A DNA stretch of 64,000 bases. It comes from Eunapius fragilis. Taxonomy: Eukaryota; Porifera; Demospongiae; Spongillida; Spongillidae. Below, piece after piece: positions 47,415 through 58,596 of this stretch (positions are counted from its first letter, which is position 1; each line of letters opens with the position of its first letter). A model generated the notes under the pieces. The model did no database searches, was not told the origin of the DNA, and was given only the letters and a program-made list of their open reading frames with translations. The DNA lies in the NCBI GenBank assembly GCA_963681505.1, contig OY811972.1:17182173-17246172 (forward strand). The letters are read 5' to 3'. The position numbers and the translations under genes were made by a program.

Positions 47415-50103
47415 ATCAGCTATTTCATATAACATTTGCAGTTCAAACCGATCACATGACATTGTCACATGACATGCAGAAACCTCTAATGACAGCATAC
47501 GGCACTGTCCATCACATTACATCATCCTGCGCCATCCCAGAATGATGCACTCAACATAACATAAACGATCTCAAAGTGTACCAAGACAAGGTTTACTGAC
47601 TGAAAAGGGAGAATAAAACAGAAGACAAGGTTTACTGACTGAAGAGGAAGAATGAAACAGAAGACAAGGTTTACTGACAAGGTTTACTGACTGAAGAGGA
47701 AGAATGAAACAGAAGACAAGGTTTACTGACTGAAAAGGGAGAATGAAACAGAAGACAAGGTTTACTGACTGAAAAGGAAGAATGAAACAGAAGACAAGGT
47801 TTACTGACTGAAAAGGGAGAATGAAACAGAAGACAAGGTTTACTGACTGAAGAGGAAGAATGAAACAGAAGACAAGGTTTACTGACTGAAAAGGGAGAAT
47901 GAAACAGAAGACAAGGTTTACTGACTGAAAAGGAAGAATGAAACAGAAGACAAGGTTTACTGACTGAAGAGGAAGAATGAAACAGAAGACAAGGTTTACT
48001 GACTGAAAAGGGAGAATGAAACAGAAGACAAGGTTTACTGACTGAAAAGGGAGAATGAAACAGAAGACAAGGTTTACTGACTGAAGAGGAAGAATGAAAC
48101 AGAAGACAAGGTTTACAGGCTGAAAAGGGAACAGACCTATTCAAACTGCACATTGTAATGCTGTGTTCATTACTCCCATTCAGTCACAAGCTTGGTGTTT
48201 TTTTAAAAGCACACCCCCTGCTTTCATCACTTTGTTCCCACACAAACCAGAAGAATCCCAATCCATTAGGTAGTACTCCTTATATGTGGTGGTATCTAGT
48301 GTTAACATCACACACACATCACCACATACATCACCACACACATCGCCACACTATCCCACAAAAGTTGCCGTGACAACATGGGTCCCCAGACCTCTATCAA
48401 GTTCTCATCTCCCAGCTGTGCGGCCAAGCAGAGAGGTGTTAGCCCTTTGGTGTTACGGGAGTCAATGTTGGCCTTGTAGGTGTGTACCAGGAGGAAGAGG
48501 AGTGGGAGGGACACCAGACCCTGTCTGACCGCCACATGTATCAGCAGGTCTCCATTGACGTTCTTCTCACTGCTCACGTCAAATGAATTGTTCTACCAAA
48601 TGAGAAAATGGAGGGGCCATGGAGGGGAGGAACAGGAGGGGGAGGGGCCATGAAGGGGGATGGGCCATGGAGGGGGAGGGGCCATGGAGGGGGAGGAGCA
48701 GGAGGGGGGGGGGCCATGGTGGGGAGGAACAGGAGGGGGAGGGGCCATGGTGGGGAGGAACAGGAGGGGGAGGGGCCATGGAGGGGGAGGAACAGGAGGG
48801 GGAGGGGGAGATGAAGGGAAGCTATTAATATCCATAAAAGGTGAAGGGGGGGGGGGGGGGGGCACAAGCCCTCCTCCCCGGGCCATACCTGTAGCTCCAT
48901 CACCAGGGTATAGAACATCTCTGGCTGTGTAGCATGGAGGAATATCTCATCTCTCAGTGAAGTAGAGATGGGAACATATTGCTTGTAACCTGCAGCAGGG
49001 TGGGAGGGAGTATACAATGGTGCACAATAGTGGGAGGGAGTATACAATGGTGCACAATAGTGGGAGGGAGTATACAATGGTGCACAATAGTGGGAGGGAG
49101 TATACAATGGTGCACAATAGTGGGAGGGAGTATACAGACGTCTGACCTTTGACTCCACTGTCCCTCCTGGCAGACGGTGGAATGGACTGTGGACTGAACG
49201 CACGCATGAGATGCCCCAGGGTCACGGTACCAGCCTCCTTAAAGACATGATCCTCCTTCAGCACCTTGCGCTCCAACATCCCCTCCAGACACTTATGGCT
49301 GCCAGAGGCTAGCAACAGCTTACACAGCTCATAGCAGCTGTCCACAAGGTTAGCATCGTGGTAGATGGAGGCCATCCTCTGTGTGTCAGGCCACAGGGAC
49401 TCAAACTTCACGGTGGGTTCTCTGTGATGGTAGGTGTTGTATGACAGCTGGGGACCCCAGAGGGTGTGGCATATCAGCACACAGTGCTTCTTGGCCTGAG
49501 AGGTGAGGGGCGTGTCTGCGGTGGGCGGGGTCAAAGGTGAGGTGTAGTCATGTGATTAAATTGTCGGCCAATTGTGCTCACTGATATTCCCCTCTCCACC
49601 TCCTCCCCAGCCCTCCCTTCCTCCTCCCCAGCCCTCCCTTCCTCCTCCCCAGCCCTCCCTTCCTCCTCCCCTGTCCCTCTCATCCTCCTCCCCATCCCTA
49701 GATCCAATCACACACCTTGGCATATGGCTGGTACCTCTTCCCCAGACCTGACACTTGATGTTACACTTGATGTTGGGTCGCTTGTCTCATGTGATAGGGC
49801 AGGTGAGGGCGGAGCCAGGGGGCGTGTCAGACCACCGATAGTGGCAGGCAGAGATGAAGCCTTTGTATCGATGAAAAAGATTACATCATCATTACATCAT
49901 CACAACAACACATCTCACAGCTTGGATATGTTAAGAGCATGCTTGTGTAGGTGGTACACACACATACGTCTTAGGTAAACTAACCTTGGGATGAGTAAAC
50001 ATATCCAACATGAGAGGGAGGGGAGGGGGAGGGAGGAGAGGGAAAGGGATTATTTATCAATACATCTTAACCTCAGACCAGCCCATGTTCATGATTTGTT
50101 ATT

Positions 50104-50159
<56 letters not shown>

Positions 50160-51613
50160 ACAGGGTCTGTGCCTACGGATGTCAGCTCCACCACACCAGC
50201 CATTCCTCCCTCCCTCAGCTGCTCCACGCTGAAGGGACGACCAAACACCTCACGGTACACGCCCCTCGGCACGCAGTAGACCACGCCCCCACAGGCCCCA
50301 CACAGGGAGCACACCCTCATTGAGTACAGTGGAAGGTTCAGGCTCTTGACCAGCCTCTGGTGGAACTGCTCCAGACCAAACAGGCTAGGTTCCATAGAAC
50401 CAAGCGGCTTCACCAGCAAGTACCGCCCCCCACTGGGGAGGGCGTGGCCATTCACGAGTGGGGGACACTCCCACACCCTCAGACTGCGGTAATCGACCAG
50501 CCTCTTCCTGTAGCCCTGCAGCTGTGCGTTGAAGGCTTCCCTCTCCCTCCTGGCTTCACCGCACACGGACTGAAGGAGGTGTGGCATCACCTCGTGCCCC
50601 GCCCACGAGGCGTACTGAAGCACAACCTCCAACACCTCCGCGTGGGTGGAGAGCCTGTTGATTGAGTGGGCGTGGTCTCCAAACATGGACACGTTGTGCA
50701 GGGGAGCCCCAGATATGCCTAGCACCGCCTCTTTCAGCCCCTCCACAGAGGTCATCTTCCCCAGACACTCCACCAACGTCTGCTTGAGGGACGCAAACCT
50801 TTGGCTGATCCCGGCCATGTCGGCTCCGCCCACCCAGTGAGGGGAGGTGGACGAGGAGCAATGCTGGCCCCGCCTACTTGGGGGGGTTCCCTGGGAAGGG
50901 GTGGGGCAGCCGTGACTGAAGATCTGTTCTATGGAGCACCACTGGCAGGGTTCACTGGGGGGCGTGGTCCTGACGGGGGAGGGTACTTCAGGGGGCGTGG
51001 TGGATATGCCTGCAGAGAGGTGCATCAGTGATGAGGTGAGTGTGATGAGGTGAGTGTGATGAGGTGAGTGTGATTATAAAATATGTATATGTGAAGGGAT
51101 TGAGGGAGAAGTGTGTGTCTGTATGTGTGTGTGTGTGTGCTTATGCAGGTGCATTCAGCAAACGTTGCACTGTGAAAACGAGTGTACCTAATGGGTCCAA
51201 GTTCCCGCTTGAAGCCCCTCCCCCTCCGTCCCCTTTGTTTTTCCACTTTCCTCCCTTCTTGATGTACGCATCTGAAAAGAGGAGGAATGAGTACTCCGCC
51301 CCCTCTCTCGTATATACACCTCACCTCTCAGCGTCCCGCCCAAATCCCGCCACAGCTTCTCCTTGCTGAACTCTTCGACGAAGGTCTGGAACACGCCATC
51401 ATCACCGTTGCCTAGCAGCGCATTGATCAGGGCCTGCACGCGGCCACCCGGGGGTCTCTCTTCGCGACAGCTGTCGTTAAGGAGGTCGAACTCTATCAAA
51501 TTGGCCTCAAACAAGCATCCCGCCAGTGTGGTTGGATCGGCGGTAGAGGATATGTGTCTGTAGTGCTCCCTGATGGTGTCGAACCCCGCTGGGTCGCTTT
51601 GCTTCATCGCCAT
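38502..51613 (-). CDS. Gene B: CARD-like / ankyrin-repeat / coiled-coil protein (1517 aa, 27 exons)
   Basis: Exons: 51613-51325, 51271-51188, 51009-50162, 49860-49735, 49495-49147, 48989-48889, 48592-48392, 47287-47184, 44216-44075, 43757-43599, 43472-43348, 43119-42807, 42130-42056, 41999-41914, 41814-41692, 41586-41406, 40982-40837, 40684-40350, 39988-39795, 39735-39649, 39370-39336, 39279-39236, 39202-39128, 39062-38976, 38859-38785, 38733-38653, 38590-38502. All borders are GT-AG, phases agree throughout, and the total is 4554 nt. Residues about 12-96 look like a CARD (LFEANLIEFDLLNDSC, VQALINALL, VFQTFVEEF). Residues 125-407 are an unrecognised helical region with a CSLCGAC cysteine cluster. 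About 13 ankyrin repeats span 600-1327 (for example RTPLHFAAKHNHPGVIR, TALHKAI, NTPLHLACLLGH). The C-terminus is a series of short coiled-coil exons. CARD-ankyrin proteins act as cytosolic signalling adaptors; that role is inferred. Micro-exons at 39370-39236 are the least certain. Confidence 0.88.
38890..38975. repeat. Tandem ~21-bp repeat carrying four CArG-type boxes
   Basis: CCATAAATGG (38898-38907) and CCATATATGG (38918-38927, 38939-38948, 38961-38970) recur every 20-22 bp in a gene B intron; the last one abuts the 5' splice site of exon 39062-38976. CC(A/T)6GG is the SRF/MADS consensus. Binding is untested, and a simple tandem duplication explains the spacing. Confidence 0.75.
39375..39648. 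repeat. CACATG-rich repeat and (CA)n in gene B intron
   Basis: About 39375-39545 repeats ATGGAACACATGGTCACATG units. It is followed by CACACAACACA and a (CA)n tract (about 39597-39645) that runs directly into the donor GTATGTGTG of exon 39735-39649. Confidence 0.85.
40190..40260. repeat. Two-copy 36-bp repeat with internal GTGAGGTGA
   Basis: CATCCCGTGAGGTGAGATAA followed by TACCCTCACCTCACCCT is present twice in tandem. GTGAGGTGAG and CTCACCTCAC also make each unit self-complementary. It lies in the intron between exons 40684-40350 and 39988-39795. Confidence 0.75.
41045..41405. repeat. 27-bp minisatellite touching a 5' splice site
   Basis: Units of 27 bp (CATGCACTAAGGGGTTAACT then ATCCTCC) repeat about 12 times. 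The last unit joins the donor of exon 41586-41406, whose sense sequence GTTAGTTAACCCC resembles the array's ATAGTTAACCCC. Confidence 0.9.
42186..42352. repeat. 22-bp repeat (ATCATGTGACCACC) in gene B intron
   Basis: About eight tandem 21-22-bp units with ATCATGTGACCACCCCATGA lie between exons 43119-42807 and 42130-42056. A second tandem block of CCCATACCCCATATTCCCAT units follows at about 42595-42730. Confidence 0.85.
43758..44035. repeat. Polypurine tract, pyrimidine-rich on the gene strand
   Basis: About 280 bp is almost pure GA on the plus strand (GAGGAAAGGAAGGGGGAA and GGAATGGGGA units). On the coding strand it is an extended CT tract directly before the acceptor of exon 43757-43599. Similar expanded pyrimidine tracts precede exons at 48592, 55906 and 56940. 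Confidence 0.85.
44217..47183. repeat. ~98-copy 29-bp minisatellite made of the intron's own 5' splice site
   Basis: Tandem 29-bp units fill nearly the whole intron between gene B exons 47287-47184 and 44216-44075 (array about 44346-47200). On the coding strand each unit reads TGGTGTCATCAG|GTAAGGGG followed by TAGCCATCT. The first unit starts inside the upstream exon (CCTGGTGTCATCAG), so the exon-intron border itself was copied. Variants are CGG|GTAAGG (TTACCCG on plus) and TTGG|GTAAGG. A block of 37 units (1073 bp) is repeated: the rare TTACCCAATGAC marker occurs at 44889 and 45962, and GATGAAACC at 44953 and 46026. The paralogous intron in gene C is only 229 bp without an array. Confidence 0.96.
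47586..48122. repeat. 39-bp minisatellite in gene B intron
   Basis: About 13 units of 39 bp (GAATGAAACAGAAGACAAGG then TTTACTGACTGAAGAGGAA) lie in the intron between exons 48592-48392 and 47287-47184. Units alternate between AAAGGGA and GAGGAA endings. A 160-codon frame across it is a repeat by-product. Confidence 0.93.
48600..48860. repeat. GGAGGGGCCATGG purine-rich repeat before exon 48592
   Basis: GGAGGGGGAGGGGCCATGG and GGAGGAACAGGAGGGG units repeat upstream of the acceptor of exon 48592-48392, and a poly-G run follows near 48847. On the coding strand it forms a long pyrimidine-rich tract. Confidence 0.85.
48998..49135. repeat. 30-bp minisatellite in gene B intron
   Basis: About five units of 30 bp (GTGGGAGGGAGTATACAATG then GTGCACAATA) lie immediately upstream of the acceptor for exon 48989-48889. 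Confidence 0.92.
50105..50158. repeat. (CA)n running into the 5' splice site of exon 51009-50162
   Basis: About 26 CA dinucleotides on plus. On the coding strand the donor GTAAG continues directly into (TG)n. Confidence 0.95.
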
Positions 51614-52349
<736 letters not shown>

Positions 52350-52355
52350 TTTATT
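52350..52355 (-). terminator. Polyadenylation signal of gene C
   Basis: AATAAA on the minus strand, 21 nt past the TAG stop at 52377-52379. Confidence 0.55.
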
Positions 52356-52376
52356 GGACAGCACACACGTAGGCAG

Positions 52377-54000
52377 CTAGCTGTTCATTTTCTTCTTCAG
52401 TTCAGCCTTCAGTCTCTTCATCTCTTCATCAAACATTGACATAGTAAAATCTTCCTTACCTAAGGTGATGGATGGTATGGGGGACCAGGGGTGGATGGTA
52501 TGGGGACCAGGGGTGGATGGTGTGGGGACCAGGGGTGGATGGTATGGGGACCAGGGGTGGATGGTGTGGGGACCAGGGGTGGATGGTATGGGGACCAGGG
52601 GTAGATGGTGTGGGGACCAGGGGTAGATGGTGTGGGGACCAGGGGTGGATGGCATGGTGACAAGGAGGTGGACAGCATGGGGACCAGGGACAGATGGCAT
52701 GGGGACCAGTTTCAATTAACCTACATACCTTGTACGTCGGTAACCTGTGGAGGCGTGGCCTCAGCAGAACGGTGGTGAGGAGGTGTGGCCTCAGCAGAAT
52801 GGTGATGCGGAGGCGTGGCCTCTGCCGAGTGGTGTGGGGGCGTGGCCTCGGCAGATAGATGTGGTGATGAGGCTTCAGCTTGTCTTGTGGTGGGAGGGGT
52901 GGGAAGACTGGGGAGGAGCAATGGGAAAAGAAAACCAGTGAAAATCAGTCCTACCCAGTCCTCCTCCCCAGTCCTCCCCAGGATATATTGCTTACCCTAA
53001 CTTGGATGTAGGTTCACTTGGAGCACTGTTGCTATGGAGATAAATATGTTGGTGGATTTTAGCCATTATCCAAATCATGCCCACCTCATAGCTAGCTTCC
53101 TTGTTTTCTCCATCTGCACATACAAACACACACACAGACATCACACACACACACACACAAACACAAACACACACATACACACACATACACACACATATAT
53201 ATACACACACACACACACACAATACACAAAAAAACATTGAAAGGTTCACATGATGTCACATGATCCAGACAGACCTGTTTCCTGAAGTGCCTCTGGTGAG
53301 ATGTTGCACACATCTCTGGAAGATTACCGTCCTTGTTCCGTATGTCTGCTCTCACACAGGGGAAGCTCTGTGCAGTCACATGATGCATCACATGACTATC
53401 ACATGACTATCACATACCAGCAAGGTCTTCACAAGGTCCTTCTTTCCACGTCTACAGGCTACATGGAGGGCAGTGTTACCCTCCAAATCCTGCATGTTGG
53501 CCAGCCTGGGGTCTGATGTGAGGAGGACAACCATGTTGTTCCCCCTGTCCCCCATGACAGCTCTGTGGAGTGCCGTCTGCCCGTCACACATGTTCTGCCT
53601 GCGGAGGATGACTGTGGGAGAGGGGAGGAGGGGGAGGGGGAGGGGAGGAGGGAGGAGGGGAAAGATGATTTAAATGTCCACTACTTCACATCACTAACAT
53701 GACTGGATCCATTCACCAGTCCTCTCTCCTTGGTCCTCTTGTAGGGTTTCATCCCTAGAGGGCATCTGGTTGTCATGGCAATTTCCAAGGTAACCACCAC
53801 CTACATTTTTTTAGTGACAGACTTAGTAAGCCCCGCCTCTTCCTCTTCCTCACATATGGAGTTACTGTCCATGCTGAGGACATGGAATGGAAACCGCAGT
53901 ATGGAACACAGACAGAATAGGACCCCCTCCACACACACACACACACACACACATACCCAACACACACACACACACATACACACACACATACACACACACA

Positions 54001-54047
<47 letters not shown>

Positions 54048-57000
54048 CAGCACAGATATCTTGCTAGTTAGCAGCTTGTCCCCAGTGGTTGTCTTAGCCT
54101 CCTGTACCAAGAAGGTAACCAACTCTGTGGGGGCGTGTTGAGCTGCAAGCATCAGAACACTGGAACCAGACCGTGTGTACAGGTTAAAGTCACTGGGACC
54201 CTATGTGAGGGAGATGGTGGGTAATAGAACCCTGGTCCCCAGTCCTATCAGAGTAGTTCCAGTCCCCAACAACTGTACACTGGTCCCCAGTCCCAACAGC
54301 TGTACACTGGTCCCCAGTCCCAACGCTGTACACTGGTCCCCAGACCCAACAGCACACTCCAACAGCTGTACACTGACCATCCATATCTGTTTGAAGTCTT
54401 CCACAGTGATGTTTGACTTGAGGGCACGCGACAGACTGCCAAAGTGAAGCCTTCTGTGTGAGTCCAAGGTATGCTGGACCCCTGCGTACTGGGACCCCAC
54501 AAACTGTCCCTTGCTGTCAGGTAAGGAGCTTAGTGCTCCATGGGCCAGTAGAAGTCTGTATGGGTAGGGGTGTGGTCGTGGGTTAGGGGTGTGACCATAA
54601 GTGAGGGGTGTGGCCGTGGGTGAGGGGTGGAGCCATGGGTGAGGGGTATGACCATGGGTGAGGGGTGGAGCCATGGGTGAGGGGTGGAGCCATGGGTGAG
54701 GGGTATGGCCATGGGTGAGGGATGCGGCCATGGGTGAGGGGTGGAGCCATGGGTGGGGTGTGGCCATGGGTGAGGGGTGTGGCCATGGGTGAAGGGGTGA
54801 GGGATATGGCTTACTCCACAATATTTGCATGTCCACTGCGTGCAGCCAACTCAAGAGCTGTGGCTCCTGTGGTGTCCCTACGGTTGATGTCCTTAAATTC
54901 AGTGACCTTGTTAAGATGAGGACGGGGGTAGAACTGAAGGAGATACCTAGGGGGAGAAGGAGGGAGGGGAGGAGGGAGGAGAGAGGGATGTGGATCAGGA
55001 CTCTACTATACTTCCCCTCCCTCCCACCCCTCCTCCCCTCCTTCCCCCATATTACTCACTCCACTATTTTGATGTGTCCTTTCTCTGATGCACGATGAAG
55101 AGGGGTGGAGCTTGAATTGGCCATGTAGGTGACCACACCCCCAAACTGGGTATACCACACAGACATGAGGTCAAAGTATACACACCCACACACACATATA
55201 CACACACCCACACACACACATACACACACACCACATTGCTAACCTGGTGTAGGTGTTGGATGATTTCAACATGACCTGCTTCAGCAGCCAATAGAACTGG
55301 CCACTCTCCTTTGACATTCTAAGGATAGTTGTTATTATTGGTTATTAAAATTAGGATGCCAGCTTATAAGAGGTTAGGTTAAATAACCCCTACTTACAAG
55401 AGGTTAAATGACCCCAGCTTAGAAGAGGTTAAAGGACCTCAAGTTTACAAGAGGTTAAAGGACCCCAAGTTTACAAGAGGTTAAAGGACCCCAAGTTTAC
55501 AAGAGGTTAAAGGACTCAGCTTACAAGAGGTTAAAGGACCAGCTTACAAGAGGTTAAAGGACCCCAGCTTACAAGAGGTTAAAGGACCCCAGCTTACAAG
55601 AGGATTGACATCATCGCCCTGTTCAACACCTCCACCAGACGATCCTTGTCTCCACGCACACACGTCTCAAAGAGGACTGGCTGCACCAGGTTGGTCTGTC
55701 TTGTGTTGCTGGCTTCCGTCAGTACAGCCACCATCTCTTCATGTTGGGCACCCTGGGCCAGCCCTATGGCCAGGTTTAGTCCCGTCAGCCCACGGTAGTT
55801 TGGTGTGCTGAGGATGGCTTTCACACAGTCCAAAAACCCGTTCCATGTGGCGTAATGAAGGGGCAACCATAAGTTGAGGTCCTTGATGGCAACATTGGCC
55901 TTCTTTCTGAGGGAGAGAGAGAGGGAGAGAGAGAGAGGGAGGGAGGGAGGAGGAGAAAGGGAGAGGGAGGGAGGAGGAGAAAGGGAGGGGGAGGGAGGAG
56001 GAAGGGAGGGGGAGGGAGGAGGAAGGGAGGGGGGAGGGAGAAGGGAAAGTGAATGATGCTGCATATCAGAGGTGGCAGTCTGTGTTGGAAGGGGTGTGGC
56101 CTGTGTTTGGAAGGGGTGTGGTCTGTGTTGGAAGGGGTGTGGTCTGTGTTGGAAGGGATGTGATCTGTGTTGGAAGGGGTGTGGTCTGTGTTGGAAGGGG
56201 TGTGGGCTGTGTAAAGGTGACAATGGTGAGGTGTGGGTGACTAGAAGGAATAGCTTATCCCCGGCCACTGCTCCAATGGTGGGTGTGGTCTCACGGTGAC
56301 CAATGGCCTTACAAGATGAGTTCATTGAGACACTCCACATGGCCTCTTTCAGCAGCCATCAACAGTGCTGTCTTCTGGTCACTACCACCCTGTGTGGATA
56401 AGAATAATGTGGAACATCTGACTGACTCCCCTCCTCTCCCCTTCCCTCAGCCCCTCCCTCTTCTCCTCCCTCCCTCTCTCTCCTCCTCCCTCCCTCTCTC
56501 TCCTCCTCCCTCCCCTCCCCTTTACTACAGATACGCTAACCATGCACATGGGGGTAGGGGTAAGGGGTGGGGGGGGGAGGAGGAGGATGTACCATGTAGT
56601 TGATGGGACAGCTAGGTTGCAGCAGTAGCTGCCTGACCAGGTAGTGGTGGCCACCCAGCACAGCCACCATCAGGAGGGTGAGGCCATCTTCGTTGATCTC
56701 ACACATATCAGACGGGGTAAGCTTGGACACTATCAGGCTTCCCTAGACGGTTGGAGGGGAGGGGTGAGTAAGTGGTGCCCAGTCCCCAGGCCTTTACCGT
56801 CTCGGCCTCCTTGGATAGCCGCTGTGTCCTCTCCTTGCGATGGTTCTCCAACACCTGCACACACTCCAGGTGGCCATTGTTCCTGGCCAGTATGAGAGGG
56901 TCACATTTGGACAGGTCCTCACAACCACTGTCGGCCCCCCCTGCGGAGGAGTATACTGGGGAGGAGGGAGGGAGGAAGGGGGAGGAGGGAGGGAGGAGGG

Positions 57001-58533
57001 AGGGAGGGGGAGGAGGAAGGGAGGGAGGGAGGGGGAGGAGGGAGAAAGGGGGATGAGGGAGGAGGGAGGGGGAAGGATAGGTGAGGTGACATGAGGAGAG
57101 GGGGGAGGAGGGTGGTGAGGGGACAAGGGACATAAAAGTGAAAGTAAGCACTCCTCTTAAAGAGCTCACTGTATGGTGGAAGGGTGGTTGTTAGCAGCTG
57201 CATAATGTAAGGGCGTCCAATGAAGCTCATCACATAACCCCATGTCCGCTCCAAACACACACGTCAGTACCTGGGGACCAGGCACATCACATGACAAACA
57301 CGTGATCCCCCCCTCCTCCCCCGGGGGGTGGTGGGTGCTCTCACATTAACAAGCTTTTCCTCGCCCATCTGTGCGGCAATGCTCAGAGGGGTGCGGCCTT
57401 CCTTGTTCTTAGCATTGATGTCGGCATTCTTGGACTTGAGGACAAACAGGACGGGCAGGGAAGCCAGCCCTTGCATGGTGGCCACATGTACCAGGAGGTT
57501 ACCCCTCTCGTCCCTCTCACTGTTCACATCAAACCTGTACTCCTTCACGCCAGGTGGGTGTGGTCAAGACCAATGGGTGTGGTCAAGGAAAACCGTTTCA
57601 GTTAAGTTGTTCAATATAACCACGCCCATTTAGCCACACCTACCTGCAGTCCCACCACCATTTGATAGAACTTGTCAGGCTGCGTGGCATGGACGAATAT
57701 CTTTGGCCTCACTGCACCTCCAAAGGACTTCTTCTTAGTCTGGGTCTGCGTGGGCGTGGCCTGTGAGCGTGTTTGGACGGGGGGGTAGCTGAGCCTTAAG
57801 GTCAGAAGAGAAGCAGACGTCCGCAGGGGTGCGGCCTGCGGAGGAGGAGGGATACACAGTTTGTTACAAGGCCTGGGGAGGAGGGCGTGTACAAAAAATG
57901 TTTTGCATGCCCCCGCCCCCTATATATCCGCTTGTAATGATACTAGCCATTTCGATGTTCGCCTACAAAGTTGCCAAGTTAAAATTCACCCCGGACCAAG
58001 GTTCTCAGTTGTTTCAACAGCACAGGGAAGGGAGGAGATGGGGGAGCGGGGAGAAACCCGGGAAGAGATGGGGGGGGGGGGGGGAGGGGGGAGGGGGGGG
58101 GTGATAGGGTGAGGCGTAAGCTCTGGACCCACGCACGTATTCCCCTCGTACCTTCGTCGTCCTGGTGCGCCCACAGCCCTACGCTCCCTCTCTTCAGCAC
58201 AGCCGTCACTGCCTGCTGGGAGCCCAGCGCACACGCCAAGTGAGCGAACGTGATTCCGCCGGCCGACCCGAAGCATCGATCGATGGCCACGTGACCCTTA
58301 TCCAGCAGGACCTCCAGGTACCTGACGCTGTTGGACGCCAGCAGGAGCTTACACAGCTCGTAGCAACAATTTCCGAGGCTCTCCGCATACGTGTCCGCGA
58401 ACGTGGTAGCGTCGGGCCACAGCGTGGAGAAGTCCACGGTGCTCCCGGGGGTGTAGTCCTTGTTAAGAAGGTAGGGTCCCCAGAGGTTGCTGTAAATGGT
58501 CGTGCACTGTTGCTTCGTCTGTTGAGTAGCCAT
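52377..58533 (-). CDS. Gene C: ankyrin-repeat paralog of gene B lacking the CARD part, with three frame breaks
   Basis: Exons: 58533-58152, 57835-57644, 57542-57345, 57270-57170, 56940-56798, 56742-56593, 56389-56313, 55906-55598, 55318-55244, 55145-55060, 54946-54815, 54555-54378, 54200-54046, 53873-53805, 53598-53418, 53367-53275, 53113-53085, 53031-52996, 52907-52729, 52459-52377. They follow gene B exons 5-27 in order (shared LWGPYLL, CYELCKLLLAS, GADSGCED, DRLVEVL, GPSDFNL, TALHRAV, SFPCVRADIRNKDGN). The product is about 948 aa when the frame breaks are discounted. It has ankyrin repeats, a 4x SAEATPPHH linker and one terminal coiled coil (MKRLKAELKKK). There is no CARD or 280-residue middle region. 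Frame breaks: a C7 run at 57779-57785 (one base too many), a G7 run at 56935-56941 (one too many), and one base missing near 55610. Start could be 58533 or 58596. Either a live gene with sequence errors or an early pseudogene. Confidence 0.78.
52460..52715. repeat. GGGGACCAGGGGTGGATGGT minisatellite in gene C intron
   Basis: About 11 units of about 22-24 bp lie in the last intron of gene C, between exons 52907-52729 and 52459-52377. Confidence 0.92.
52746..52860 (-). repeat. In-frame exonic repeat (SAEATPPHH)x4
   Basis: Four 27-30-bp units (plus strand GGCGTGGCCTC..GCAGA) inside gene C exon 52907-52729 encode SAEATPPHH with one or two extra His/Arg codons. The frame is kept. It is probably a flexible linker between the ankyrin part and the terminal coiled coil. 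Confidence 0.9.
53930..54045. repeat. (CA)n running into a gene C splice donor
   Basis: A (CA)n/(CACACATA)n tract on plus. On the coding strand, exon 54200-54046 ends ..CTGAG and is followed at once by (GT)n, so the donor is the start of the microsatellite. Confidence 0.9.
54265..54377. repeat. 26-bp minisatellite derived from a gene C splice donor
   Basis: Units CAGCTGTACACTGGTCCCCA followed by GTCCCAA repeat about four times up to the donor of exon 54555-54378. The donor itself reads (sense) GTCAGTGTACAGCTG, and the array carries the degraded form CCAGTGTACAGCTG. Confidence 0.85.
54560..54810. repeat. GGGTGAGGGGTGGAGCCAT minisatellite in gene C intron
   Basis: About 12 units of about 18-19 bp (CCATGGGTGAGGGGTGTGG and related) fill the intron between exons 54946-54815 and 54555-54378. 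Confidence 0.92.
55345..55600. repeat. 25/26-bp minisatellite copying a gene C splice donor
   Basis: About ten units of TTACAAGAGGTTAAAGGACC(CC)AG(C/T). In the coding sense each reads CCTCTT|GTAAGC (or GTAAAC), the same as the donor that ends exon 55906-55598. The exon's last six bases, CCTCTT, belong to the first unit. Confidence 0.92.
55907..56050. repeat. Expanded polypyrimidine tract before exon 55906
   Basis: A GA-only tract on plus (GAGAGAGAGGGAGGGAGGAG units) is a CT tract on the coding strand that ends in the acceptor CTCTCCCTCAG. It is followed by a GGAAGGGGTGTGGTCTGTGTT repeat (about 56085-56215). Confidence 0.85.
56945..57125. repeat. Expanded polypyrimidine tract before exon 56940
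   Basis: GGGAGGAGGGAGGGAGG units on plus, hence about 180 bp of CT on the coding strand directly before the acceptor CTCCGCAG of exon 56940-56798. Confidence 0.85.
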
Positions 58534-58596
58534 CACATGCCCCACCTGCTTGGCTGAGCTGAGCACAGCCCACTCGTTAATATAATTACATAACAT

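Noticed and set aside
47671..48153. 160-codon minus frame with repeated SVSKPCLLFHS
   Set aside because: It follows the 39-bp intronic minisatellite exactly and lies between two well-supported gene B exons.
50099..50161. Extension of the gene B frame into a (VC)n peptide
   Set aside because: This is intron read-through: the donor GTAAGTGTG at 50161 precedes the (TG)n tract and the phase fits the next exon.
53690..53780. Extra gene C exon between 53873-53805 and 53598-53418
   Set aside because: An open segment with an acceptor-like AACCAG exists, but its end phase does not fit the next exon, while joining 53805 directly to 53598 does.
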